Positions 35,874-46,995 of a stretch of 64,000 nt of DNA are shown here, piece after piece; position 1 is the stretch's first letter; each line of letters begins with the position of its first letter. A model generated the notes under the pieces. It saw only the letters and a program-made list of their open reading frames with translations, searched no databases and had not been told where the DNA came from. The position numbers and the translations under genes are program-made. The stretch comes from Siphonodentalium dalli (lineage: Eukaryota > Mollusca > Scaphopoda > Gadilida > Siphonodentaliidae). Where the stretch lies: NCBI GenBank assembly GCA_032622095.1, contig CP136066.1:42111835-42175834 (forward strand), given 5' to 3'.

Positions 35874-36104
35874 TCTGAGTTTAGTGTGTAGACATGTCAT
35901 TTGCAGAATGGGGTCCCCAGAGGGTGAATTTAGTGACACTGTCGCGCATAGCATCACTAAATTCACCCTCTGGGGACCTCATTCTACATAGGCCTCATCT
36001 TCTCTGGAAAGTTTCTTTATTATCAAATTTCTATAGAAACTTCTTCACGTAGATTCTATTTCTTTCTTAGCTTAGTTTCTCTATATCCCCAAATTGGCAG
36101 ACCA
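35874..36104. mobile_element. Family F element, copy 3 (truncated)
   Basis: F left end, first hairpin (35902-35988), and interior (TCTATAGAAACTTCTTCACG, CCCCAAATTGGCAGAC). At 36102-36104 it breaks and joins a piece of hairpin module plus B-type spacer. The second F hairpin is missing. Confidence 0.75.
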
Positions 36105-36250
36105 TAGGTCGCCTCGCATATATAATTTTATCTTACATTCTATAACAATTTTTATCATTTTGTCTTATATTCTTTAACAATTTTATCATTTTTATCGTTT
36201 TTTTCTTACATTCATAAACTATTTTATAATTTTTTGAATAATGTTTTCTT
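36105..36250. mobile_element. Module and spacer fragment of B type
   Basis: CATAGGTCGCCTCGCATATATA is half of a 67 bp module (CATAGGTCGCCTCGCATATA shown), followed directly by repeated TTTTATC/TTACATTC/TTTAACAATTTTAT spacer. The second stem of the module has been deleted. Confidence 0.6.
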
Positions 36251-36257
36251 ACAATCT

Positions 36258-36590
36258 TCAGGGGAGGGAGTCAGAAAAAAAATTCCGGACACTAGGCGCT
36301 TTTTTATTTTTTCCGCCCTCTGGGTACCCACCACCCCCTAATTTTTATTTTTTCCGATTCTGGAATAGGGACCCACCCCCTCCAAACTGCTTCACGTGAC
36401 TATTTTACTCAGTTTTCCTGATCTTATCCGATCAATGTTCCATATCGATGATTATAGAAGCATTCCTACTTTTTATTTACCAACAAGACAGTAAAGTTTC
36501 AAAACAATTATCCAATAAAATGTGGGCATGTAGGGTATGCTGATTTGAAATCCAAGATGGCTGCTGGTGGTCATGTTTGTTTTAAGCAAA
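36258..36590. mobile_element. Family J fragments, copy 5
   Basis: A J-like end (CAGAAAAAAAATTCCGGAC, CCCACCACCCCC) and a J-like interior block (GAAATCCAAGATGGCTGCTG) are separated by diverged sequence. No G or C run remains. Confidence 0.5.
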
Positions 36591-36666
36591 TTATTATGGT
36601 TTTTTGAATGGTCTCTTTTTATTTGAAGAATTCAGTGAAGTGTTTACATTTATTTGAAGAATCTAT

Positions 36667-36905
36667 TATTACTTGCGCCAGTCCATGCTGGACGCAAGTA
36701 ATGTTTTCGATCCGGATCTTTGTCTGTTTATTTGTCCTTCCGCGAATATGTTACGTCATACCGGAAGTACATACTGTAAATAATGCACACGCTAATATGA
36801 GATGATTGCATCAATTGTAATTTAAGTCCACATATATTCTTAATTTGCATCGTTATCTGGTTTTATTTTGATAATAAATCGTTCATAAATGAACAATTTT
36901 GAATG
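36667..36905 (-). repeat. Dispersed repeat O, copy 2
   Basis: Inverted match to 8207-8440, ending in GTTCATAAATGAACAATTTT. Its outer edge is the hairpin ACTTGCGCCAGTCC...GGACGCAAGT. Confidence 0.75.
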
Positions 36906-37685
36906 ATTTCTTCCTGGAAACCGATCAAGACGCCATGACGTCACGACGCACATAAGGACGTCACGAGCTACATGGTCGCGCAAAACACCAGACATGACTG
37001 CGTCGATGTCCAGACAGCTTAGACTCGTATTACACGGACTGGCTAAACCATTCCATCTGCCAACAACTTCGTGTTTTATTATTATAAATATATATATATT
37101 GCATGGAAACAAAAGTGGGCAATAGTACTGCCCATTAGAAGTCTATTTTATGTAACTTGAAACTCGAAGAAATGAGTTAAGATCAAGTATAAAAAAAGCG
37201 TGCGGAATCGTGCTTTTTTTTTCTCGCAGAGACAGTGAGGTGCCAACTGCCAACATATTTCTTGAAAGTTCAAAACATTTTCGAAAGATCCTGGTGCATA
37301 TAAATCGTGTCCGGCCAAACAGTCGAGCGCGTGGTTCAATTGAAAAACAATTGCACTGAAAAATGTGAATGTGCACAGAAACATGGATTATTAAAATGCC
37401 TTATTAATTAACTGGGGAAACAAGCTTTCTCATTCTCAACGCAATATATAGGCATTTTGATGGTATGTTCCCGAAGATTGTAGATCAGTTGCTAATGAGG
37501 GAACGTTCCCATTGACACAATGTTAATCAAAGACTAGCCAATGGTCGCGTGTCTTTTATTTAATTGTGTCGGTATTTGTAATTATGTGATTCAACCAATC
37601 ATTTTCACACCCTTTCTATAAATATGTCGAACAACTCGTACGTATCACTGTCCGCACACACAACTATTTCTGCGATGGGTGAACT
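36906..37685. other. Unassigned DNA
   Basis: No recognised gene, array or element. Minus-strand ORFs of 77-90 codons lack any recognisable domain. Confidence 0.4.
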
Positions 37686-37857
37686 GAGATTTGATATCTA
37701 GAGTCTTGTTATCGATCTCTCAAACGAGAGGCCAGCACCCGTGGTTCAAACGGTTGTTGGTAAGACGCCACAAAACATGCCAAATGTGTGATGGGCGCAA
37801 GTATAGGCAGCTCCAGAGAGTGCATTCTAGTTGTGTTATGTTTTCGTTTATATCAGG
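37686..37857 (-). repeat. Dispersed repeat P, copy 2
   Basis: Inverted match to 7387-7550 (GAGATTTGATATCTAGA, CAAACGAGAGGCCAGCACC, GATGGGCGCAAGTATAGGCA). Confidence 0.65.
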
Positions 37858-37964
37858 TTGAATAAATGATTTTTAATCTGAGCCTTTCCATGTCAATGTG
37901 CATTGATAGATCCTTGAACATTTAGCAAGCTGGCATTTTTATTACCCATTGCTGTCATCCCTCA

Positions 37965-38355
37965 TTAACCCTTTACCCAACAGAAGGGCCCTGTGCCAAT
38001 GCATTCTCTTATATGTGCGAGTCGACCATAGGTCGCCTCGCATATATAAGAGAATTCAATGGCTTAAAACATTAAAAATTATAAAATTGTTAAAGAATGT
38101 AAGAAAAAATGGTAAAAAAAAAAAAAAATTTAGGCCAATGCATTCTCTTATATATGCGAGGCGACCTATGGTCGACTCGCATATATAAGAGAATGCATTG
38201 GCACAGGGCATAACTGTAACCATCACAATGTGGTCAATGAGCCGGTTCCAATGATATCCATATTTGTATGGTTTTATTGAGACAGACCCAATATAATTTA
38301 GGCTGTTGCAGCTTTATTTGGCCGTTTTTGGCCGGTTTGTTGGGTAAAGGGTTAA
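37965..38355. mobile_element. Family B MITE, copy 2
   Basis: TTAA at both edges (37965-37968 and 38352-38355). In this orientation the modules come first (37996-38062 and 38135-38201), followed by the unique arm and CCGTTTTTGGCCGG. The left module carries ATGTGCGA and a shortened right stem. Confidence 0.92.
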
Positions 38356-38635
38356 TAACTGATGGTGAACCCAAACCCCCATACCAAGAGTTAAGTGCAT
38401 GCCTATTACATAATAGAAGCATTCTTAAAACCTTTTGTCCCATTAATTTGAAGAAAAATGACTGTAGGAAAATATTTACAGGGCAAGGAAAAAATGTGAA
38501 GCCGGGCTGCTGAACCACCCACCCACCCCCGCCTAGTGTTCGGAAAACAAGTGCAGACCCCCCCCCCCCCCCCACTGCTTTCTTGATCTATTATTATAAA
38601 AAAATTCTAACATTCTTGAACAATTGATATCTTGG

Positions 38636-39134
38636 GACCAACAAATTTGTTTTTCCGCAACTCAAAATTTGTTTTCCTGCAAGTGTTTTAACGAATTGAC
38701 TGTTGAGTTTGGCTTAAAACACCTTAGAATATCAATATTAACATAAATGAAAAAATTTCATGATGATCAGACAAACAGTATAGCCTGTAGCCCATGCTAA
38801 TGGATTGCATTTTGAAATCCAAGATGGCCGCTGGCAGCCATGTTTTTTGGCCGAAATGACTGGTTCCTATTTACATGTCAATGTTAACATCCATGACAAA
38901 TAGTATATGCACAGAAATTCATATACAGCTGTTTACAGTGAATCCCCCCCCGCAAATCTCTGTTTTAGTGTTAAAAGGGGGGTGGGTGTCCAAAAATGGT
39001 CGGGAAAAAACTGCCGAAAACGGAAACAAATTTGGACGCCGCGGGGGTGGGTGGGTCCCAACAAGGGTCGAAAGGAACAAATCAGCATACGTGCCTGAAA
39101 TTTTGTCCGACCCACCAGCGACCCCCCCCCCCCC
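38636..39134. mobile_element. Family J element, copy 3
   Basis: Matches J copy 4 from GGGACCAACAAATTTG through CCAAGATGGCCGCTGGCAG and AAAAAACTGCCGAAAACGG to a terminal C run. The left G run is not evident. The flank after the C run (GAGTATATACCAGTTAACAG) is the same as after J copy 4, so this may be part of a local duplication. Confidence 0.7.
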
Positions 39135-39440
39135 GAGTATATACCAGTTAACAGAGGGGTACATGTATGAATCCCGACTGAAAATATGGAATACATATAT
39201 ATATATAAGTTAGTGTCAAATGATCACACATATATAGTGTCCACACATTTGCTAAAGTGGTACCCACAACTTCAATATATCAAGGGATATTACACTGAAT
39301 TTCATCAAAATATGTCATTTGGGCTTGAAAATAATAAACAGTATTGTGTAATTTTGTGCTATAAAAGCTGCGTGCCGGCCTTTATTTTGAATCCAGAACG
39401 GAATACCGGTTAAATTGGGCATATGAATCCCGAGTATATC

Positions 39441-39985
39441 GGGGGGGGGGGGGGTTCCGGGCACGTATGCCGGGGTGGGTGGGAATGCCCATCCATGGGA
39501 CCAACAAAATTTGTTTTCCGCAACTCAAAATTTGTTTTCCTTCAAGTATTTTAACGAATTGACTGTTTTTGTAATGAGTTTGGCTTAAGACACCTTAGAA
39601 TATCAATATTAACATAAATGAAAAATTTCATGATGATTAGACAAACGGGATAGCCTGTAGCCCATGCTAATGGATTGAATTTTAAAATCCAAGATGGCCG
39701 CTGGCAGCCATGTTTTTTTTGCCGAAATGACTCGTTCCTATTTACATGTCAATGTTAACATCCATGACAAATAGCACATGCACAGAAATTCACATACATC
39801 TGTTTACAGTGACCCCCCCCCCCGCAAATCTCTGTTTTAGTGTTAAAAGGGGGTGGGTGTCCAAAAACGGCCGGGAAAAAACTGCCGAAAAAGGAAAAAA
39901 ATTGGACGCCGCGGGGGTGGGTGGGTCCCAACAAGGGTCGAAAGGAAAAAGTCAGCATACGTGCCTGAAACTCCCCCCCCCCCCC
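39441..39985. mobile_element. Family J element, copy 4
   Basis: Starts with a G run then GGGCACGTATGCCGGGGTGG, and ends CATACGTGCCTGAAACTC plus a C run. GAGTATAT lies just outside both ends, consistent with a target duplication of at least 8 bp. The interior contains CCAAGATGGCCGCTGG. Confidence 0.75.
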
Positions 39986-40012
39986 GAGTATATACCAGTT
40001 AACAGAGGGGTA

Positions 40013-40535
40013 CACTCTTAGAACAAAAGTGTATAAATACTACACAATATGTGTTACATTTGATCTGAAACAAAATTGTGTAGAAATGCAACATGACATA
40101 AATGTGTCGGTGGAATTTTCTCAACATTGAATATGAGTGAATATGTGAGTATATTATATTTAATAGATGAGATATTTTCTATTTGAGACATAAACCTCGT
40201 AAAAGCTGCCATAATAAAATATTGGCAGCTGCTTTAAAACTTTGTGCTACACAATTATGTGTTGTTCAGTTTTTACACAAACATAGTGTATAACAAAGTT
40301 TAAAGCTGCTGCCAATTGTTTGTTCTGTGGTAGCCTTTATGAGTTTTGTGTCTCCAATATAACACATTTCATCTAATAACTATGATACACTCACATATTC
40401 AATCATATTCAACGTTGATGATATTCCACCGACATATTTAATAATGATATGTCATGTGTCATTTCTACACAATTTTGTTTAAGATCAAATGTAACAAATT
40501 TTGTGTAGTATTTATACACATTTGTTCTAAGAGTG
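40013..40535. mobile_element. Family K foldback, copy 1
   Basis: 523 bp, TA on both sides. Ends CACTCTTAGAACAAA and inverted TTTGTTCTAAGAGTG. The arms remain complementary for over 200 bp, with inner blocks CATAAATGTGTCGGTGGAAT and AGCTGCCATAATAAAATATT mirrored on the right. The related flank at 39135-39180 lacks K and shows the uninterrupted site. Confidence 0.9.
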
Positions 40536-40559
40536 TAAATGTATTAATCCCGCCTGGAA

Positions 40560-41716
40560 ATGTCCTGAATCCAGTGTACCAAAAGAGGGGGGCGACAGTG
40601 ACAATGATCTGTCGCCCACGGCTGGAAAACAATCTTTTGTTGGCCTTTTGGTGGGTTGGTATTTGCTAAGGCGTATATAGAGCGTCTCACCGACCGGTAC
40701 ACATTGCAGTGCATATTTATTCTATATTTATTCTATAAATCGCCCTTTATTGTAAATCAAAATATTTGTCCGCCCATGCAGTCTTTTCGCGACTGATCAT
40801 CAGAATAACGTCTGATATATCACACTATTATCCCACGTACTCTGTCGGGTCCACCAAACGGCCACGGGCGAGGTAGCCCATATACATGTATTTGCATGAT
40901 TATGTTGATTCAGACGGGATATATTCAACTACGACGAAAACCCATCTGGTCTGACCACCAATGCACGTTTTTAGTATACAGTTGGTTTGGAGACAGAATC
41001 TGGTCGACTAAGGTCCACTTCTGAAGAATCCACCGGTTGATCCGCCATCAGCCTTGACTGATTTGAGAAATCAGGCCAAAACAAAGATGGTGGTCAAAAT
41101 GGCCTAAATTGTCACTTGACAACGGCTTATACCACCACAGAGTTGTAAAAAATACATAAATACAGAGATTAGACAATGGCTATGTTTTCTGGACCAAACT
41201 AAATATCTGTTAGCTTAATAATTAAAAAATTGTTTCAACGATGGCTACCAAGATGGCGGCTTAAACACGCGAAAATTTTAGTTTTCATAAATTCCCATAA
41301 ATGACTATCAGTATATGGAATGTGAAGCAGCTGTGTGAAGCTACATTTAATTTACTAACATATTTAACTAATTATTTATCCATTTCGACATGAATAGAGG
41401 AGACAAATCTGAAGCAGGAAGAAGAATTTAGGAAACCATTTAAGGATCCAAACCATGACTGTGCACAACATCTCAATATTTATTGATTTATTGACTTTTA
41501 ATATCTTGCACCCCAATAAATTTGTCCCGCACCCCACTAATTCCTGGACAGGACCGTTGCAACCATCAACGGATTGTCTGCAGCGCACACGTACGTGTTC
41601 ACACACGTGTGTGTGGTGGGGGGTAACACCGTCCGTCCGTGTGTCCGTCGCACAGTATGGCCACTGGGCTTGCGAAATCCTTCAGATGAGATCAGTTAAG
41701 TCACTCCGCTGTGTCT
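40560..41716. other. Unassigned DNA
   Basis: No gene or repeat family recognised. A clean CCAAGATGGCGGC (YY1-like consensus) lies at 41248-41260. A plus-strand ORF of 129 codons at 41455 has no recognisable domain and runs into the V element. Confidence 0.4.
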
Positions 41717-42168
41717 TTAAAGGCCCACTTAATTTTCGAATGCCCAGATTACATTATACACAACATATTCCATATTATATACCATGTGGAAGAGGCACCA
41801 ACAATATATATGTTCCACCGGAATACGGAACAGCTGTCGCCTAGGAGTATCCACCAAGTGATAAGAGATTCTCAGTTTCATTCCAAGACTTCCCCAGCTG
41901 TCAACCCATAATACATCATAATTCAAACTAAGAGATAGGGTTATTCCCCTTCCATTGAGAAAAATATTAGACTTTACATTCCGTATCAAAATTAAGCACA
42001 GAACACACCTCGGTACCTCGACAAAAACAACATGATCCCAGTTTATTCGAACCAATCAGTTGATAATACAATGTTTTGGAGCTTCCTCTTTCAAATGGTA
42101 TAATTTATAATATGGAATATGTTGTATATAATGTGTTCTGGTAATTCCAAAATTAAGTGGGCCTTTAA
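41717..42168. mobile_element. Family V MITE, copy 2
   Basis: TTAAAGGCCCACTTAATTTT at the left and AAAATTAAGTGGGCCTTTAA at the right. The inner arms mirror each other (ACATATTCCATATTATATAC against TTATAATATGGAATATGTTG). The right TTAA is also the first four bases of D copy 2. Confidence 0.9.
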
Positions 42169-42649
42169 CCTTTTCTATACTAAATACATTTTCTCCGCTT
42201 AATTAAGAAAGTATACATTGGAATGGTTTATTGTTCATCTGGAGGAATTTCCATGAAATTTAAGTAGACGACAGATAATACAAGTACAGAAGGTGTCCTA
42301 TTTATTGGAAATGTTCAGATCATAACTACATGTTGTATAACAAACGACCATTTGTTGAACTTATTATATGAACATTTCCTAATTTTCGTCAATGAGTATT
42401 TAGTAAAGAAACGGCTAATACGTTCTTTGCTCTTTTCTCATTGGTGAATATTCCCCTTAGGAATGTTTCGGATAATAAGTTCAGCAAATTATTTGAAAAT
42501 TATCAACTAATAAATAGAAATCCCTTCTGCAATTGTGTTGTCTGTCGTCTGCTTATAATTCCCGAACACCCCTTCAGATAAATAATAGACCATTCCCATG
42601 TATACTTGTATAACTTGTGGGAGAATCCATTTAGTAAAGAAGGGGTTAA
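42165..42649. mobile_element. Family D MITE, copy 2
   Basis: TTAACCTTTTCTATACTAAA at the left and TTTAGTAAAGAAGGGGTTAA at the right. Inner palindromes surround GTTGAACTTATTAT. GTAGACGACAG and GTCGTCTGC appear near each end. Shares its left TTAA with V copy 2. Confidence 0.85.
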
Positions 42650-42793
42650 CGAGCACATTACAGTACCACATAACACCTTGAAATATATTGTGACTGAGAT
42701 GAGCGATTTTGAGAATCTATGAGGAATATTGGAGATGGTGTGTTTTTTCCCCCAAAATCGGACTTGTGAACCTTGTCACTGGTATAGTATATA

Positions 42794-43252
42794 TGTGACC
42801 CGCCATATCAAATCCAGTCGTAAGTCGGGATTTTTTTACCCTGTGCCAATGCATTCTCTTATATATGCGAGTCGACCATAGGTCGCCTCGCATATATAAG
42901 AGAATGCATTGGCCTAACAATTTTTTACAATTTTAAGAATTTTTCTTGTATTCTTTAACAATTTTATAATTTCACCCATACAGAGCCCCAAACAAACATG
43001 AGCAGACGACACTCTTATATATGCTTCTATATATATGTGGGGCTCCCTGCAGGGTAATGGGTGTTTTTTTATTTTATGTCCTAAAACTTGAAAGAAACAT
43101 TTATTTAAAAAAAATGATAAAAAATTGTTAGGCCAATGCATTCTCTTATATATGCGAGGCGACCTATGGTCGACTCGCATATATAAGAGAATGCATTGGC
43201 ACAGGGTAAACAAAATCCCGACTTACGACTGGATTTGATATGGCGGGTCACA
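42794..43252. mobile_element. Family A MITE, copy 6
   Basis: TA at 42792-42793 and 43253-43254. Modules at 42846-42912 and 43133-43199. The centre has GAGCAGACGACACTC and CCCTGCAGGGT. Confidence 0.93.
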
Positions 43253-43354
43253 TATTGGTATATCTTGTAGTTTTTTCCCAGGGGCCTGTGTGATAAACTA
43301 CAATAGAGAGGCGAGAATAATTAATAATGACTAATACTATCGATATCAAAAGTC

Positions 43355-44025
43355 GTTCAAACAGCGATTATCGCACCTAATACGCACACGCTTGACTATC
43401 AAAAGATAACTAATCGGGGTTCACGATTGGATGGCTATTGGCATACAATCGCGACCACGGGAGGCACGCGTGCTTTCGATTGACTATAATATTTAATCTG
43501 AAGGGTAATAACTCTATACAGAATGTACCTTTACGAAATAACGGTGATTTGTATGAGAAATTACAACACCACAATAGATCAACTCTGGTTAAATATAAGT
43601 CAAATTCTTCTATAGGCTGGTTGGGCTTCGCGGAGGTTTGGGTTACGCTCTTTAAAACACTTATTCAAATATTTCCGCTCTTTAAAACACTTCTTCAAAT
43701 GTTTCCGTTATTTCGTTAATAAAAATAATTTCCTACTTCTATATTTCGCTCTATTCGCCATTTCGCTGCATTTTTTATTCCGCTATTTCGCTGTATTTTC
43801 CTATTTCGCTTTTTCGTTGTATTTCATATTTCGATAATTCGCTATATTTGACATATTATGGGATATGGGATTATATGATACCCTACATTCTGATATTCAA
43901 TCGAACATCACGTGCCACCCGTGCTCGCGATTAGATGCCACTAGCCATCCAATCGTGAACACCGATTACATATTGTTTGCTATCAAACCCTTGGCGTATT
44001 GGCTGATTATCGACACATAAGGCTC
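43355..44025. mobile_element. Foldback element T
   Basis: About 670 bp with inverted arms. GCGATTATCGCACCTAATAC, TGACTATCAAAAGATAAC and TTCACGATTGGATGGCTA are mirrored by TAGCCATCCAATCGTGAAC through GCTGATTATCGACA. The centre (43630-43860) is a degenerate ATTTCGCT/TATTTCG short repeat. A 93-codon ORF across the left arm is not supported. Confidence 0.75.
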
Positions 44026-44126
44026 ATTGCTGCAGAAACTCATAGCTTTTGGCAATTTCTAAAAGAATTTGGCAAAAACTATCAAATGTAAATATCGGCC
44101 AGAGCGGACCCCGATTACTACTCGAT

Positions 44127-44853
44127 TTAAAGGCACACAAGACACTCGCAGTGGGTTAAGGGGGCGCTCCATAATGGGCAAACAATATATATCTCAGTAA
44201 AAGATCACAACTATGAATAACATTACTTATGTCATTGTTTTACTCGTGCGTTTTTGTGCTCTTTACCCAACAAACCGGCCAAAACCGGCCAAAACCGGCC
44301 AAATAAAGATTCAACAGCCTAAAATATCTTCGGTCTGTCTCAATAGAACCATACAAATATGGATATCATTGGAACCGACTCCTTGACCACATTGTGATAG
44401 TTACAGTTATGCCCTGTGCCAATGCATTCTCTTATATATGCGAGTCGACCATAGGTCGCCTCGCATATATAAGAGAATGCATTGGCACAGGGCCGTCCAG
44501 AAATAGATAAGCTATGTGCTTATATTTATTATTGATACTTCTCCAATAACAGTTTTGCGCGTGTTGAAACCATTGAAGATGTAATCAAAACTGTTACAGT
44601 GATTTGTCAATAAACGTCGCTAATCGTGAAGTAAGTTCAACTAATGTTAGTCTCAATATGAATTAAGAATATTTTTCAATGCTCTGACATTTTTGAATGT
44701 TTCCCGTCATATTTTTATTAAACTTATCTTATGGTACTAATTGGATTTCTATCTGTAATTCCACTGTAACAGTAATATTTACATAATAATGGTTTTGACA
44801 AAACCTTTTTAATGTTTCACATTACCAACTGTGTGTGCCTTCTGTCCCTTTAA
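44127..44853. mobile_element. Family U element, copy 1, with B nested
   Basis: TTAAAGGCACACAAGACACT at the left, AACTGTGTGTGCCTTCTGTC ending CCCTTTAA at the right. Its left third contains B copy 4. The right part shares CTGTTACAGTGATTTG and ATATTTTTCAATGCTCTGAC with U copy 2. Confidence 0.65.
44259..44497. mobile_element. Family B element, copy 4 (collapsed)
   Basis: Has the B arm (CTTTACCCAACAAACCGG, an extra CCGGCCAAAA unit, CATACAAATATGGATATCAT) but only one module (44419-44485). That module is flanked on both sides by the outer border GCCCTGTG/CACAGGGC and lacks the inner CTAA border. The spacer and second module are gone. Confidence 0.8.
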
Positions 44854-45592
44854 ATTGAAGCTTGAATATTGTGTGCAGCTTTAAAGGTGGTCTATCTCTT
44901 CCTAAACATTTGTTATATAGTTGCCGGGGTGTAAATTAATAGATATGAATCGATTTTACATCGATATTTTCATAGAAATGCGATAATCAACTGGGACATA
45001 TTTTCGTTGCTATTTTTAGAATTTTAGATAGAGTTATCTCGCACTGTACGCACCGAACGAATGCGAGCCATCAATTGTCCCACATTGATTGTACAGACAT
45101 ATGTATATTATACCAGAGAATTCGAAATAAAATTAATATTAATTGAAAGAAGCGTTTCCGCACAGGGTTGATTCATGGTTATTAGTTTATACATAGGAAA
45201 CATTATAAAACTTGGTATAGGAAGAGAGAGACCATCTGTTAGGCAAGCTGTTGGACAAAAATAACAATTATTTATGTGAATAGGTACGTAGTGGATTGTA
45301 TTGTAGATGTATATAGCACTCACATATACACAGAATAAATAAATACATTCATGTACAGCTAACACATTACATTATCAGACACATTTGAATAAGGTATAAC
45401 AATAAAATGTGTACCCTGCATGGAGATGGCGCGATCACATGGTTCATAATAATTTAGTTTCTGTTAAAGGGACCCAATGCACTCGCAGGGGTAAATCATA
45501 AATATATAAACTTTAATCTTAAATTCATTATTGATAGGACCCCAATTACAGTGATTTGCCAAAACAAAAACATCGCTATTCGTGTAGTAAGC

Positions 45593-46183
45593 TTAAAGGG
45601 GTACTGTACGCCATTTGCATTAAATTTCCGGTGACAACAACGATCTAATATCGATAATATATAGAAACATAAGTAATTTGAGTCGAAGATGTATTCTGTA
45701 AACGCTCAGGTTAATATGCTATCTTAAAATTTAATAATTTAAAAGTTAATAATTTGATATAAATTGAATTTATGACTGGAGCCATAAAATGGCGTCAATT
45801 AAATTACGAATTTCCGTAATCAAAATAAAGTAATTGAGGGATACTGGATGTTAAACCGATCGCACACACGATTGCTTAAAATATTATAATGATACGGGGA
45901 GAACACTCAAGTCACTCACTGACTAGCGACGATACAATAACTTAAATGATTATATTGGACTAGTATGCCTATAATATAACTTTTATTTGATTCATTTGGT
46001 TGAAAACTGTACAAAAATTACTCGACAACGACAATTTGTATTTTTGCATTCCGGTAAATTTGTCATCCGTAACACTAGTTCGTACTCAACAGACTTTCAA
46101 ATAATGAAAAAATTGTTACCTTATTCTCTGACTCGGAGACTATGGAAACCAACAACAACATTTGGCGTACAGTACCCCTTTAA
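45593..46183. mobile_element. Family L MITE, copy 2 (nested in U)
   Basis: 591 bp including both TTAA, the same length as copy 1. The sequences agree nearly throughout, differing by scattered substitutions and small indels. Confidence 0.92.
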
Positions 46184-46458
46184 GTAGTTTAGTTTGAATA
46201 TTATTTTCAGAATATTTTTCAATGCTTTGACCTTTTCCAATGTCTGTCGTCAAGTTTTGATTAAAATTTGGTATCTTATTGGACTAATTGGACTGTTGTC
46301 GGTAAGTCCACCCTAACAATACTGTTTGCTTTATAACAATGTTTTTTACATATGCAATCTCATTATTTTGAAATTATTAACAATGAGAATAAGACAAAAG
46401 TAAATCTATTTTTTCTCGCAATTTTATGGTGGTGATGTTTTTACAGACTTCTATCATA

Positions 46459-46671
46459 CAGTAATGCCCTAAGTAATCGACCTCTTAACCAAAGCAGAAT
46501 TATGGGTAACTTTTCAGGATTTAGTCGGAAATATGGCTTGTTGCCATTCATCGGAAAGCTCTCGCCGAGAGCTTTCCGATGAATGGCAACAAGCCATATT
46601 TCCGACTAAATCCTGAAAAGTTACCCATAATTCTGTTTTGGTTAAGAGGTCGATTACTTAGGGCATTACTG
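46459..46671. mobile_element. Family M perfect hairpin, copy 2 (nested in U)
   Basis: CAGTAATGCCCTAAGTAATC through an axis at CTCTCGCCGAGAG to the complement, with TA immediately outside both ends (46457-46458 and 46672-46673). The two arms are almost perfectly complementary, better than copy 1, suggesting recent insertion or gene conversion between arms. Confidence 0.9.
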
Positions 46672-46711
46672 TATTTACACATTTACCCACTGCGAGTGCC
46701 TTTATATCACT

Positions 46712-46995
46712 TTAAAGATGCATAATCCGAATTAACGCTCCCAAATTACTTATTATTATTTAGTTGGCTTCGGGGGTAAAAAAAAAATTTGATTCCGGTC
46801 GAGGAACCCACCCATCAAAGCTCAGACTCCTCAGAGTGATCAGATATCGATTTTTGAAATTTCTTATTTGCCGAGACATGTAATTTTTGGCGGCCTAGGA
46901 AATATTCGTCATGGCGACGGTCTCATACCAAATTGCGGATGAAGATGGATAACTCTAAAATCAAGTGGCTCTGGATGTTAGATATTTGACAATCC
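46712..46995. mobile_element. Family E element, copy 4 (right end unclear)
   Basis: TTAAAGATGCATAATCCGAA, then GTTGGCTTCGGGGGTAAA and CACCCATCAAAGCTCAGA. Matches E copy 3 in inverted orientation up to about GGATAACTCTAAAATCAAG. The far terminus was not found. Confidence 0.65.

Larger units (their letters stand above)
45464..46715. mobile_element. Family U element, copy 2, with L and M nested
   Basis: Left end TTAAAGGGACCCAATGCACT and CGCAGGGGTAAAT; right end ATTTACCCACTGCGAGTGCC ending CACTTTAA. Subtracting nested L (45593-46183) and M (46459-46671) leaves about 450 bp, similar to U1 without B. Its last TTAA is also the start of E copy 4. Confidence 0.75.

Noticed and set aside
19407..40021. 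Pro-rich or Gly-rich ORFs near 19.5, 32.4, 39.0 and 39.9 kb
   Set aside because: Produced by the C/G runs at the ends of J elements.
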